Shown here piece after piece: positions 35,293-44,002 of a DNA stretch of 64,000 nt. Origin of the DNA: Micromonospora lupini str. Lupac 08 (lineage in GTDB: Bacteria; Actinomycetota; Actinomycetes; Mycobacteriales; Micromonosporaceae); contig NZ_HF570108.1 in assembly GCF_000297395.2 (NCBI RefSeq), positions 2,015,715 to 2,079,714 on the forward strand. Reading direction: 5' to 3'. Below the pieces are notes generated by a model. That model was not told the DNA's origin. It worked only from the letters and a program-made list of their open reading frames with translations, and made no database searches. The stretch's first letter is position 1, and each line of letters opens with the position of its first letter. The translations under genes were made by a program, and so were the position numbers.

Positions 35293-36408
35293 ATGGTCGC
35301 AAGGCGTGTTGCTTCCTCGGTCGCTCAGAAGCACGTCAACTTTCTGACCGTGGTGCCTGCCGCGACGGCGCGTGGACTCGTCGCGGCGGTGTACCGCCAG
35401 GTCGCCGAGGAATATCAGATCGTGGTGCCTCCGGCGTTGTTGCACTCGCCGTCCGAGGACGTCCTGGCCGCGTACTGGGCACTCACCCGGGAGCCGCTGT
35501 TGCCGGCCGGCGCGGTGGACCGCGCGGTGAAGGAAGCGGTCGCGGCATCGGTGTCGGTGGCCAACACCTGTCCCTACTGCGCCGATCTGCACGTGGCGGG
35601 CCTCTTCGAGCTCTCCGGTGAGCACGACGCGGAGGCGATCGCCGCGGACCGGCCCGACGAGATCGCCGACATCCGCACGCGCCGCTTCGTGAAGTGGGCC
35701 CGTGCCGCACACCGTGCCGACGGCCCGCCGCTGCCACCGGAAGTGTCCGACGTGGAACGGGCCGAGCTGGTCGGGGTCGTGGTGGGCTTCCATTACCTGA
35801 GCCGCGTGGTCAACGTCTTCCTCGCCAACTCGCTGCTGCCGCAGGGCCTCGGCCCACGCGCACGGCGCCGACTCAATCAGGGGCTCGGCCGGGTGCTCCG
35901 GCCCACCCTCCGGGGACAGCACGTCGCCGGCCGAGCCACCCGCCTGCTCGATGTCGCGGCACCGACCTCGGACGTCGGCTGGGCCTCGGCCAGCCCGCGG
36001 ATCGCCGACGCCGTGGCACGCTCCTACCGCGTCTTCGAGGCCGCCGGGCAGCGTTCGCTCGACCCCGCCGTCCGCCGCCTCGTGCTGACCCGGCTCGACG
36101 GGTGGGCCGGGGAGGACGCCGGTCTCAGCAACCGCTGGTGCGACGAGCTGATCGAGCCGCTGGCCGCACCGCAGCGGGTGGCGGCACGCCTCGCGCTGCT
36201 CACCGCGTTCGCTTCCTACCGGGTCGGCCCCGAAGTCGTCGAGGATTTCCGCCGCCACCACCCGGCGGACGCCACGCTTGTCGACGTGGCCGCCTGGGCC
36301 AGCTTCGCCGCGGCCCGCCGGATTGGTGTCCGGCACAGCGCACACGAAGAGAAGAACGACGGACGTCTCTGGCGTGACAATGGCGCTGTCGTGCCTCGCG
36401 AGTCCTGA
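35293..36408 (+). CDS. AhpD-like (carboxymuconolactone decarboxylase fold) protein, copy 1
   Basis: A 371-residue protein with an AhpD-type redox motif: VANTCPYCADLHVAGLFEL near residue 95, with the CxxC followed by Asp and His as in peroxidase-active AhpD proteins. The chain is about twice the usual AhpD length; the C-terminal half (GRVLRPTLRGQHVAG and FASYRVG regions) resembles the same part of the gene at 44510, so this is a two-part family shared within the cluster. Start: ATG with GGGAGG 5 nt upstream. Possible role: redox protection or an oxidation step in core maturation; not established. Confidence 0.82.
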   Translation: MVARRVASSVAQKHVNFLTVVPAATARGLVAAVYRQVAEEYQIVVPPALLHSPSEDVLAAYWALTREPLLPAGAVDRAVKEAVAASVSVANTCPYCADLHVAGLFELSGEHDAEAIAADRPDEIADIRTRRFVKWARAAHRADGPPLPPEVSDVERAELVGVVVGFHYLSRVVNVFLANSLLPQGLGPRARRRLNQGLGRVLRPTLRGQHVAGRATRLLDVAAPTSDVGWASASPRIADAVARSYRVFEAAGQRSLDPAVRRLVLTRLDGWAGEDAGLSNRWCDELIEPLAAPQRVAARLALLTAFASYRVGPEVVEDFRRHHPADATLVDVAAWASFAAARRIGVRHSAHEEKNDGRLWRDNGAVVPRES

Positions 36409-36516
36409 AAGGCGCGCGGGAAGCGCCAACGTCGGTGGGAACCAGTGTCGTTTCCCGTCGGCCCGTGCTGCGGCGATGTGGCGCGTGAATCGAACACCCC
36501 GGAATAGGAGAACCGA

Positions 36517-37074
36517 ATGGTGGTCGCACCCGTTCGCACCCTCAACCACGCCTACCATCGGGCAGCGCTCGGTGGCTTCCTGGCAATCACGCTCGCGCAC
36601 TGGGCCGAACACCTGGTCCAGGCCTACCAGATCTGGGTGCTCGGCTGGGCCCGCCCGCAGGCGCGCGGCGTGCTCGGTCAGTTCCTTCCGTGGCTGGTGA
36701 CCTCGGAATGGATGCACTACGGGTACGCGCTTGTCATGTTGGTAGGTCTGTTCCTGCTCCGTCCCGGCTTCGTCGGCCGGGCCCGGACGTGGTGGACGGT
36801 CGCCCTGGTGATCCAGTTCTGGCACCACATCGAGCACTTCCTGCTGCTGTTGCAGGCGCAACTGCACACCAACTTCTTCGGCGCGGCGGTGCCGACAAGC
36901 GTCCTGCAACTGATCTATCCGCGGGTCGAACTGCACCTGTTCTACAACTCGGTCGTGTTCCTGCCGATGATCATCGGGATGTATCTGCACCTGCGTCCGA
37001 ACGATCGGGAACTGGAGCAGACGCACTGCAACTGCGTGCAGACGCAGTCGCATCCCAGCGTCGTAGCGGCCTGA
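36517..37074 (+). CDS. Histidine-rich integral membrane protein
   Basis: A 185-residue protein with four to five predicted membrane helices and unusually many His at helix ends: AHWAEHLVQAYQ, SEWMHYGYAL, QFWHHIEHFLLLLQ, QAQLHTNFF and RVELHLFYN. The cytoplasmic tail ends QTHCNCVQTQSH. The HxxxH and HHxxH patterns suggest bound metal or heme, but I do not recognise the family. It is separated by only 2 nt from a CopC-like gene, so a copper- or metal-related membrane function is the best guess. Start: ATG with GGAG upstream. Confidence 0.75.
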   Translation: MVVAPVRTLNHAYHRAALGGFLAITLAHWAEHLVQAYQIWVLGWARPQARGVLGQFLPWLVTSEWMHYGYALVMLVGLFLLRPGFVGRARTWWTVALVIQFWHHIEHFLLLLQAQLHTNFFGAAVPTSVLQLIYPRVELHLFYNSVVFLPMIIGMYLHLRPNDRELEQTHCNCVQTQSHPSVVAA

Positions 37075-37076
37075 CC

Positions 37077-37610
37077 GTGTCCCGTCGGACCCGCCTGCTC
37101 ATCGCCGCCGTGCTGGTCCTGCTGCCACTGGGCTGGCTCGTCGCGGTCACCGTCCGCGCGCCGGCGGTACGCCTCATGGGCAGCTCGCCCGCCGACGCGC
37201 AGAGCCTGACGACCGCACCGGGCGAGGCACGACTGAACCTGTCGGCGGCCGCCGACCCCGCGCTGTCGCACCTCTCGGTCGTCGACAGCGCGGGGCGGCG
37301 GGTCGACTCCGGTGCCGTGACCGCCGGGCCGGGCGACATCCTGCGTGTGCCCGTGCGCATCGATGCCAACGGCACGTACACGGTCGTCTACCACGTCATC
37401 GGCGTCGCCGGCGGACAGACCAGCGGCGTCATTCGCTTCGCCGTCGGCACACAGGCGTCCGGCGCCGCGAACGTGGGCGCCGGGCACGAGCACGAGCACG
37501 GCGTCGACGGGCTCAGCGCGGTACTGCTCCTGGTCAATCTCGTCACGGTCGTCGTCCTGGCGATCCTGCTCGTCCGTCGACCGGCGCCCCGCCGCGTACC
37601 TCCGCGGTAG
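37077..37610 (+). CDS. CopC-like copper-resistance domain protein
   Basis: A 177-residue exported protein. An N-terminal signal/anchor segment (LLIAAVLVLLPLGWLVAVTV) precedes a CopC-type beta-sandwich: VRLMGSSPADAQSLTTAPGE, LSVVDSAGRRVDSG and GTYTVVYHVIGVAGGQTSG. A His-rich GHEHEHGVDG leads into a C-terminal membrane helix, then a short basic tail. CopC domains bind copper in the periplasm or at the outer face. Start: GTG 37077, 2 nt after the preceding stop, so the two genes are cotranscribed. A strong hairpin follows. Confidence 0.82.
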   Translation: MSRRTRLLIAAVLVLLPLGWLVAVTVRAPAVRLMGSSPADAQSLTTAPGEARLNLSAAADPALSHLSVVDSAGRRVDSGAVTAGPGDILRVPVRIDANGTYTVVYHVIGVAGGQTSGVIRFAVGTQASGAANVGAGHEHEHGVDGLSAVLLLVNLVTVVVLAILLVRRPAPRRVPPR

Positions 37611-37635
37611 CGCCTTTGGACGTGCCGCGCGTCTA

Positions 37636-37703
37636 GGGCCTGTTTCATCAGGGCGGTCGAGCCGGGCCCGCCGCAGGCCGGCCAGGTCTTATGAAACAGG
37701 CCC
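37636..37703. repeat. 68-bp element with 16-bp inverted ends (IS-end or MITE-like)
   Basis: GGGCCTGTTTCATCAG at 37636 and CTTATGAAACAGGCCC at 37688 are inverted repeats with one mismatch and enclose 36 bp of GC-rich sequence. Arms of the form GGGCCTGTTTCA are typical of the ends of IS5-type elements of actinomycetes. No transposase is present. The loop is too long for a normal terminator. Confidence 0.5.
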
Positions 37704-37737
37704 GAGGGCCCCGGATGCCGAGACATCCGGGGCCCTC
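37704..37737. terminator. Bidirectional terminator between convergent genes
   Basis: A perfect 14-bp stem (37704-37717 with 37724-37737) with a 6-nt loop sits 10 nt from the stop of the epoxide hydrolase gene (minus strand) and after the CopC-like gene (plus strand). Confidence 0.85.
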
Positions 37738-37747
37738 GCCGTACGGT

Positions 37748-38908
37748 TCAGCTCCGCAGGGTCGCGACGAACGAGCGCAGGTCACCGACCAGCAGGTCCG
37801 GCTGCTCCATGGCGGCGAAGTGGCCACCCCGTTCGAACTCGGTCCACTGCACGATGTTCGGGAAGCCGCGCTCGGCGAAGCGCCGGACCGGCTGCCCGGG
37901 GTCGCGGGGGAAGATCGCCACGCCCAGGGGAACCGGCAGGGGCGGCGGAGGCGGCGGGGGAGTCTTGGCGATGGGCAGCAGCTCGGCGTTGTCGTAGTAG
38001 AAGTGGGCCGACGACGCGCCGGCGCCGGTCAGCCAGTACAGCATCACGTTGGTGAGGATCCGGTCACGGTCGATCGCCTCCTCGGGGACCTTGGTCGAGT
38101 CGCTCCACTCGTGCAGCTTCTCGACGATCCAGGCGAGCTGACCCACCGGCGAGTCGTTCAGGGCGTACGCCAGGGTCTGCGGCCGGGTGGCCTGGATCTT
38201 CATGTACCCGGACTGGTCGTCGACGTAGTTCATCAACAGGCCCAGCCGGCCGCCCTCGACCTCGGTCAGGCCGGCCAGGTCGGCGGGGTCGCCGGAGGGC
38301 GGCGTCGGCAGGAAGTTCACGTGCGCGCCGATGACGTGCTCGTGGTCGAGGCCCGCCAGCACCAGGCTGATCCAGGCGCCGAAGTCGCCCCCCTGGACGA
38401 CGTACCGCTCGTAGCCCAGGGCGGCCATCAACTCGGCCCAGGCGGCGGCGACCCGCGGCATGGTCCAGCCCGGACCGCTGGGCGCCCCGGAGAACCCGAA
38501 GCCGGGAATGGTGGGAATGACCAGGTGACAGGCCGTCGCCGGGTCGCCGCCGTGTGCGCGCGGGTCGGTGAGCGGCCCGATGATGTCGGTGAACTCGGCG
38601 AAGGAACCGGGCCAGCCGTGCGTGATGATCATGGGGGTGGCGTCCGGCTCGGGGGAGCGGACGTGCAGGAAGTGCACGTTGGTGCCGCCGACCTCGGTGG
38701 TGAACTGCGGGAAGGAGTTGAGCCGGGTCTCGGCGGCACGCCAGTCGTAACCGGTTCGCCAGTACTCCACCAGTTCGCGCAGGTAGCTGGCCGGCACGCC
38801 CCGGCTCCAGTCCTCCGTGGGCGAGTCGGCAGGCCAGCGCGTGTCGGCGAGACGGCGGCGCAGGTCGTCCACGTCGGCCTGCGGAATGTCGATCCGGAAC
38901 GGTTTCAT
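37748..38908 (-). CDS. Epoxide hydrolase (EH N-terminal type; SgcF/NcsF-like)
   Basis: A 386-residue alpha/beta-hydrolase with the epoxide-hydrolase N-terminal domain ([20 protein letters not shown]). It has the oxyanion-hole motif [10 protein letters not shown] near 95, the nucleophile Asp in [10 protein letters not shown] near 170 and the catalytic His in [15 protein letters not shown] near 360. The family is that of SgcF/NcsF, which open the epoxide of 9-membered enediyne cores to a diol. Its presence in this neighbourhood supports a core with an epoxide. Start: ATG with GAGG upstream. Divergent from the FAD monooxygenase, which could form the epoxide. Confidence 0.92.
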   Translation of the reverse strand: MKPFRIDIPQADVDDLRRRLADTRWPADSPTEDWSRGVPASYLRELVEYWRTGYDWRAAETRLNSFPQFTTEVGGTNVHFLHVRSPEPDATPMIITHGWPGSFAEFTDIIGPLTDPRAHGGDPATACHLVIPTIPGFGFSGAPSGPGWTMPRVAAAWAELMAALGYERYVVQGGDFGAWISLVLAGLDHEHVIGAHVNFLPTPPSGDPADLAGLTEVEGGRLGLLMNYVDDQSGYMKIQATRPQTLAYALNDSPVGQLAWIVEKLHEWSDSTKVPEEAIDRDRILTNVMLYWLTGAGASSAHFYYDNAELLPIAKTPPPPPPPLPVPLGVAIFPRDPGQPVRRFAERGFPNIVQWTEFERGGHFAAMEQPDLLVGDLRSFVATLRS

Positions 38909-39128
38909 GCGGCAATCCTCACTCGATGAGGGAACGGAACGCTATTCCTCGCGACAGGGGGACTTCGCGGCGGCGTCCGCGGACCATGTTAGCGATGCGG
39001 AGATGGGTCGGAAAGGCCTGCTGATTCCCTTTTCGGACAGAGCATTCTGGAAGAAGAAATGACGCTTACGCTCGATACCATAACTGACAACAATTGATTT
39101 CTTATCCCAATCCAGGAGGCTGACGGTA

Positions 39129-40454
39129 ATGGGCATTCCGCTGATTGCGCATGCGGTGGTCCTCGGCGGCAGCGTCGCCGGATCACTGGCGGCCCGGGTC
39201 TTGTCGCCGGCCTGCGAGAGGGTCACCGTCGTCGACCGCGACGACCTCTTCGGGCCGGTGGAGCCCCGCCAGGCGGCGCCGCAGGGCCACCACATCCACG
39301 CTCTGCTCGCCCGTGGCCAGCAGATCCTGGAGGAGCTGTTCCCGGGCTTCACCGACGAGCTGGTGGCCGGTGGGGTGCCGATCGGCGACTTCGGCACCAG
39401 CCTCAGCTGGTACTTCAACGGTCAGATGATCCGTAAGGCCGAGACCGGACTGGTCTGTGTCGCGAGTGGACGGCCACTGCTCGAGTCGCGTGTGCGCGCC
39501 CGCGTCCGGGCTCTCGGCAACGTCACCTACCGGGAGCGTACCGACATCGCGGGTCTGGTCGCGTCGCCGGACCGGCAGCGGATAACCGGCGTCCGGGTGC
39601 AGGGGCGGGCGCCGGGCGCACCCGAGGAGGTCCTCGACGCGGATCTGGTCGTCGACACCACCGGGCGTGGCTCGCGGACGCCGCTCTGGCTGGAGGAGCT
39701 GGGCTACCAGCGGGTGCCGGAGGAACGGGTCAAGATGGACCTCACCTACACCACTATGGACTTTCACGGCCCGCTGTCGTTCGACCCGATCGGCGAGGAC
39801 ATCGCGCTGCTCCCGGTCGCCACCCCGGCGCAGCCGCGCGGTGCCATCTTCGCCCGGATGCCCGACCGGTACGCCGTTTCGCTTACCGGCATCCTGGGCG
39901 ACCGGCCGCCGACCGACCACGAGGGCTTCCTGGCCTACGTACAGTCCCTGCCCGTACCGGAGATCTACAAGGCGGTCCGCGACGCCGAGCCGATGGGACC
40001 GGCGGCCTCTTTCCGGTTCCCGGCGAGCATCCGTCGGCGCTACGATCGGCTGGCGCGTACGCCGGATGGGCTGATCGTCCTCGGTGATGCCGCGTGTGTC
40101 TTCAATCCCGTCTACGGCCAGGGCATGACGGTGGCGGCGATGTCCGCCCGATTGCTTGGCGAGCACGTGCGTTCCGGTCCGCCGACGCCGCGGGCCTTCT
40201 TCCGCGACCTGTCCCGGCTCATCGACGCGCCGTGGGACATGTCAGCCGGAGCCGACCTCGGCTTCCCCGGTGTGGTGGGCCGACGGACGGCAAAGGTGTG
40301 GATGGGCAATGCCTACATCCCCCGCCTGCAGGCGGCAGCGGCTCACGACGGCGTGCTGACGACTGCCTTCCTGCGCTCCGCGGGCCTGGTCGATCCGCCG
40401 CAGGCGCTCATGCGCCCCGCAATCATCTCCCGCGTGCTGCGCTCGCGGCGCTGA
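39129..40454 (+). CDS. FAD-dependent monooxygenase/epoxidase (aromatic-hydroxylase-like)
   Basis: A 441-residue flavoprotein. The N-terminal dinucleotide-binding motif is VVLGGSVAGSLAARVL, a central segment is DADLVVDTTGRGSRTPLWLE (the DG-type region of this class), and the second FAD motif is GLIVLGDAACVFNPVYGQG. It resembles group A monooxygenases and geranylgeranyl-reductase-like proteins. A substrate of enediyne or aryl type cannot be told. First gene of an operon with the DHA2 exporter (33 nt) and the DinB-like protein. Start: ATG with AGGAGG upstream. Confidence 0.87.
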   Translation: MGIPLIAHAVVLGGSVAGSLAARVLSPACERVTVVDRDDLFGPVEPRQAAPQGHHIHALLARGQQILEELFPGFTDELVAGGVPIGDFGTSLSWYFNGQMIRKAETGLVCVASGRPLLESRVRARVRALGNVTYRERTDIAGLVASPDRQRITGVRVQGRAPGAPEEVLDADLVVDTTGRGSRTPLWLEELGYQRVPEERVKMDLTYTTMDFHGPLSFDPIGEDIALLPVATPAQPRGAIFARMPDRYAVSLTGILGDRPPTDHEGFLAYVQSLPVPEIYKAVRDAEPMGPAASFRFPASIRRRYDRLARTPDGLIVLGDAACVFNPVYGQGMTVAAMSARLLGEHVRSGPPTPRAFFRDLSRLIDAPWDMSAGADLGFPGVVGRRTAKVWMGNAYIPRLQAAAAHDGVLTTAFLRSAGLVDPPQALMRPAIISRVLRSRR

Positions 40455-40486
40455 CCCCTCCAGCTATCGAGACGAAGGACAGCGAC

Positions 40487-41923
40487 ATGGACACAGCTCA
40501 GCTCGCCGGCACCGCAGCGCCGCCGGACTCGCGCCGATGGTGGGCGCTCGTCCTGCTGTGCACCGCGAACTTCATGGTCATCCTCGACACGCAGATCGTC
40601 ATCCTGGCGCTGCCGACGATCAGCACCGAGCTCCAGCTGGCACCCAGCGCGGCCCAGTGGGTGCTCAGCGCCAACCTCGTCACCTTCGGTGGCCTGCTGC
40701 TGCTCGGTGGCCGGGCCGCCGACCTGCTCGGGCGTCGCCGGATGTTCTTCGTCGGCACGCTGCTGTTCCTGCTGGTCTCGCTGGCCTCGGGCTTCGCGTG
40801 GAACGGTGAGGTGCTCATCGCCGCGCGGGCCGTGCACGGCCTCTCGGCGGCCCTGATGGCGCCGACCGCGCTCTCGATCATCACCAGCATGTTCCCCGAG
40901 GGCCGCGAGCGGCACCTCGCCCTGGCCGGCTGGGCCGGCATCGCCGGTGTCGGCGCGACAGTGGGTCTGCTCATCGGCGGCTGGCTCACCAGCAGCTTCG
41001 GCTGGCCCGCCGTCTTCTTCGTCAACGTGCCGGTGGCACTTCTGATGCTGGTCCTCATCCCGGTCCTGCTGCGCGAGAGCCGGGACCTGAACGCCAGGCG
41101 GACGTACGACGTCGCGGGCGCCGTGACGAGCACCGCGGCGCTGGTGCTCGTGATCTATGCCCTCGTGACCGCGCCGGCGGAGGGCTGGCTCAGCGTCCAG
41201 ACCCTCGGCACCGCCGCCGCCGCGATCGTGCTGGCCGGAGTGTTCGTCGCCATCGAGGCGCGGTCCAGCGAGCCCCTGCTGCCGCTGCGGCTGCTGCGCT
41301 CGCCGACACTTGTCGGCGGCAACCTGGTCATGGTCACCATGATCATGTGTGCCTTCGGGATGTCGGTGACGATCGCCCAGTACACCCAGGGCCCGCTCGG
41401 GGACACCGCGCTGGAATCCGGCATCCGGCAGTCGATCATGCCACTGATGGCGTTGGTCGGTTCGTACGCCGGGCAGTCGTTCATCACGCGGTACGGCTTC
41501 CGGCCGGTGGCGGCGATCTGCCTCGTCCTGCTCGGGGCCGGCAGCCTGCTGCTGGCGCAGGCCGTGGCGTCCGGTGGGTCGTCCGTCGGGCTGTTCATCG
41601 GGCTGTTCGTCTTCGGCACCGGCCTGGGGCTCGGCACGGTCGCGGCCTCGGCGGCCGCTCTCGCCGGTGTCGCCGAGACCGATCTCGGCCTCGCGTCGGG
41701 GATGAACACCGCCTCCCAGCAGATCGGCGGCGGTCTGGGGATCGCCATCGTGTCGACAGTGCTCGTCTCCTTCTCGACAAGCGCCGAGCCGGCGGCGGGC
41801 TTCCGCCCCGCCCTCATCACCTGCGCGATCTTCACCGTCCTCGGGCTCGTCATCGCCGTTGCCCTGCTGGGCGGACGCCGGCAGGTGATCCCCGCCGATC
41901 TCGCGACCGTCCCTCGGCACTGA
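40487..41923 (+). CDS. MFS drug exporter, DHA2 (14-TM) family
   Basis: A 478-residue transporter with about 14 predicted helices. The N-terminal MVILDTQIVILALPTI, the motif A region GGRAADLLGRRRMF and the ALMAPTALSIITSMF helix are those of EmrB/QacA-type exporters. It is a good candidate for export of the enediyne, and hence self-protection. It lies in an operon with the FAD monooxygenase upstream and the DinB-like gene 39 nt downstream. Confidence 0.92.
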   Translation: MDTAQLAGTAAPPDSRRWWALVLLCTANFMVILDTQIVILALPTISTELQLAPSAAQWVLSANLVTFGGLLLLGGRAADLLGRRRMFFVGTLLFLLVSLASGFAWNGEVLIAARAVHGLSAALMAPTALSIITSMFPEGRERHLALAGWAGIAGVGATVGLLIGGWLTSSFGWPAVFFVNVPVALLMLVLIPVLLRESRDLNARRTYDVAGAVTSTAALVLVIYALVTAPAEGWLSVQTLGTAAAAIVLAGVFVAIEARSSEPLLPLRLLRSPTLVGGNLVMVTMIMCAFGMSVTIAQYTQGPLGDTALESGIRQSIMPLMALVGSYAGQSFITRYGFRPVAAICLVLLGAGSLLLAQAVASGGSSVGLFIGLFVFGTGLGLGTVAASAAALAGVAETDLGLASGMNTASQQIGGGLGIAIVSTVLVSFSTSAEPAAGFRPALITCAIFTVLGLVIAVALLGGRRQVIPADLATVPRH

Positions 41924-41962
41924 CCGAGCCATCCGGACGCCATCGAACTGAGAGGCAGAACC

Positions 41963-42772
41963 GTGACCGAACAGCAGCAACCCAGGGTGATCGCCGATCT
42001 GGCCGCTGACGGCGACGACCTCGACCGTCTGGTCAGCGACCTCGACGCGGCCGCGTGGGCGTTGCCGACCCCCGCGCCCGGCTGGACCGTCGCCCACCAG
42101 ATCGCCCACCTGGCGGCCACCTTCCGCATGGCCGGGCTGGCGGCAGCCGACCCCGACCAGTTCGTCGCCATGACGGGGCGGCTGGGCGCCGACTTCAACG
42201 CCAACGTCACCGCGGCACTGTCCGGCTACCTCGCCGAGGAGCCCACCGAGTTGTTGCGGCGCTGGCGTGACGAGCGGGCGTGGGCCGAGAAGTCGCTGGG
42301 CGCCCTGCCGATGAACCAGCTCGTCCCCTGGTTGGTACGCCCGCTGCCGGCGGCGGTGCTGGCCATGGCCGGGATGATGGAACTCTTCGCCCATGGCCAG
42401 GACATCGCCGACGCCCTCGGGGTCCGGCGCACGTTCACCGACCGGATCGGCCAGATCGTCGGGTTCGCGGTCCGGACCTGGGACTTCGGTTACCAGGCCC
42501 GCGGCCTCGAAACCCCGGACGTCGAGTTCCGCTTCGAGATCACCGCGCCGTCCGGCGCGCTGTGGGAGTTCGGCCCCGCGGAGTCTCCGGAGCGCGTCAC
42601 CGGGCCCGCGGAGGACTTCTGCCTCCTGGTCACCCGCCGCCGGCACCGCGACGATCTCGCGGTGCGTGCACAGGGGGAGATCGCCACGCACTGGTTGGAG
42701 ATCGCCCAGGCATATCGGGGCCCCGCCGGCCCCGGCCGTGAGCCGGGTCAGTTCGCGGATCGGGCCAACTGA
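41963..42772 (+). CDS. TIGR03084-type DinB/MDMPI-superfamily protein
   Basis: A 269-residue protein. The N-terminal helical bundle has the metal-site pattern PAPGWTVAHQIAHLAATFRM with further His in MELFAHGQDIADALG, as in DinB/mycothiol-dependent maleylpyruvate isomerase proteins; a C-terminal SCP2-like half ends ATHWLEIAQAYRG. Proteins of this superfamily transfer or use low-molecular-weight thiols such as mycothiol. Located directly after an exporter in the cluster, it might act in self-resistance or in a thiol-linked tailoring step. Start: GTG with AGGCAG upstream. A long hairpin follows. Confidence 0.85.
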   Translation: MTEQQQPRVIADLAADGDDLDRLVSDLDAAAWALPTPAPGWTVAHQIAHLAATFRMAGLAAADPDQFVAMTGRLGADFNANVTAALSGYLAEEPTELLRRWRDERAWAEKSLGALPMNQLVPWLVRPLPAAVLAMAGMMELFAHGQDIADALGVRRTFTDRIGQIVGFAVRTWDFGYQARGLETPDVEFRFEITAPSGALWEFGPAESPERVTGPAEDFCLLVTRRRHRDDLAVRAQGEIATHWLEIAQAYRGPAGPGREPGQFADRAN

Positions 42773-42787
42773 CCCGAGCGTCAGCGC

Positions 42788-42834
42788 ACCGAGCGTCGTC
42801 GCCGGGTGGACCCCACCCGGCGGCGACGCTCGGT
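42788..42834 (+). terminator. Long terminator hairpin
   Basis: A 22-bp stem with a single mismatch (42788-42809 with 42813-42834) and a 3-nt loop lies 15 nt after the DinB-like gene. It separates that operon from the DUF1702/SCP2 pair. Confidence 0.85.
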
Positions 42835-42984
42835 CGCATCCCAGCGGCCAACGACCACGTCGAAAGCCCAGCGCAGGGCCGGGATCCGACCGGGCACGCT
42901 CGGAGACGCGCGGCTCCCCGAACCCGGCGAGGATGAAATCGCCGCGGTGACAGCCGCCGTGGCACCGAACGAAGGGTGGCCGGT

Positions 42985-43968
42985 ATGTCGAGAGTGTTCG
43001 GGTCGATGCGCCGCATGGTTCTCGCGCCTTCGCTGGAGCAGGTCTCCTTCGCCGCGCTCGGATTCCCGGTCACGGCCTCCGCCACCACTGTGCACCTGGA
43101 GGCGATCCCGCAGGCGGTGGTCTGCGGCTTCGAGTGGGGGATCGAGGGCCCGAGCGTCGCCGAGCTGGAACGCCGGCTCGCTCTCGTGGACCCGGAACGC
43201 CGTGGCTTCGCCTACGAGGGCGCGACGATGGCCTACACCGTGCTCGATGCCACGGCAGGCGGTTCCCGTACCCGTGAGTTGCTGGAAGGGCCGGGGCGCC
43301 CGCACTACTTCCTCGCCTGCATAGGCATCGGCTTCGCGATGGCCCGGCTGCCGCGCGCGTTGTGGCGCAAGGTGCTGCCGGACCTCAGCGGGATTCCGTA
43401 CCACCCGACGATGAGCTGGCTGGCCGTCGACGGTTACGGCTTCGACAAGGCGTACTTCGACCAGGCCACCTGGATCACCGGGCAGCGACGGCCCCGGCCG
43501 TACCCCTGGCAGGGGGACGCCGACTACTTCCCGCGCGCGTTCGACCAGGGAGTCGGCCGGGCGCTGTGGTTCCGGCACGCGGCCGACCCGGCGGCGGTGG
43601 CGGCGACCGTCGACGGCTTCGCGGCCCCGCGCCGCGCGGACCTGTTCAGCGGTGTGGGACTGGCCGCGACGTTCGCCGGCGGGTGCGACGCCGCCGGCTT
43701 CGAGTCGTTGCGGTCGCTGGCCGGGGAGTACGGCCCGCACCTCGCCCAGGGAGCGGTCTTCGCGGCCAAGGCGCGGACGTGGGCGGGCTACTGCCCGGAG
43801 CACACCGAGACGGCGGTGCGGGCGCTGACCGGCCTGTCGTCCGAGGCCGCCGCCGAGCTGGCCGACGCCGCGGCGGTCGACGGGCACGGCGACGGCCCGG
43901 CCTACGAGCAGTGGCGGCGGGTGATCCGCGAGCGGATCGCCCAGCCCGCCGGCATCAGCGACAGCTAG
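42985..43968 (+). CDS. DUF1702 enediyne protein (E3/UnbL family), copy 1
   Basis: A 327-residue DUF1702 protein, the family called E3 or UnbL in enediyne clusters. Conserved blocks visible: RRGFAYEGATMAYTVLDA near 70, GIGFAMARLPRALWRKVLP near 115, LAVDGYGFDKAYFDQATW near 150, FDQGVGRALWF near 190 and LFSGVGLAATFAGG near 220. E3 proteins are almost confined to enediyne clusters; their biochemical role in converting the polyene to the core is unknown. Start: ATG 42985 with GAAGGGTGG upstream; a GTG at 42976 is less likely. It is paired with an SCP2 gene, not with the PKSE, so it may have a diverged role. Confidence 0.9.
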   Translation: MSRVFGSMRRMVLAPSLEQVSFAALGFPVTASATTVHLEAIPQAVVCGFEWGIEGPSVAELERRLALVDPERRGFAYEGATMAYTVLDATAGGSRTRELLEGPGRPHYFLACIGIGFAMARLPRALWRKVLPDLSGIPYHPTMSWLAVDGYGFDKAYFDQATWITGQRRPRPYPWQGDADYFPRAFDQGVGRALWFRHAADPAAVAATVDGFAAPRRADLFSGVGLAATFAGGCDAAGFESLRSLAGEYGPHLAQGAVFAAKARTWAGYCPEHTETAVRALTGLSSEAAAELADAAAVDGHGDGPAYEQWRRVIRERIAQPAGISDS

Positions 43969-44002
43969 GGCCCGTTTCGACGACGACCAAAGGAGCCTGG
44001 AG

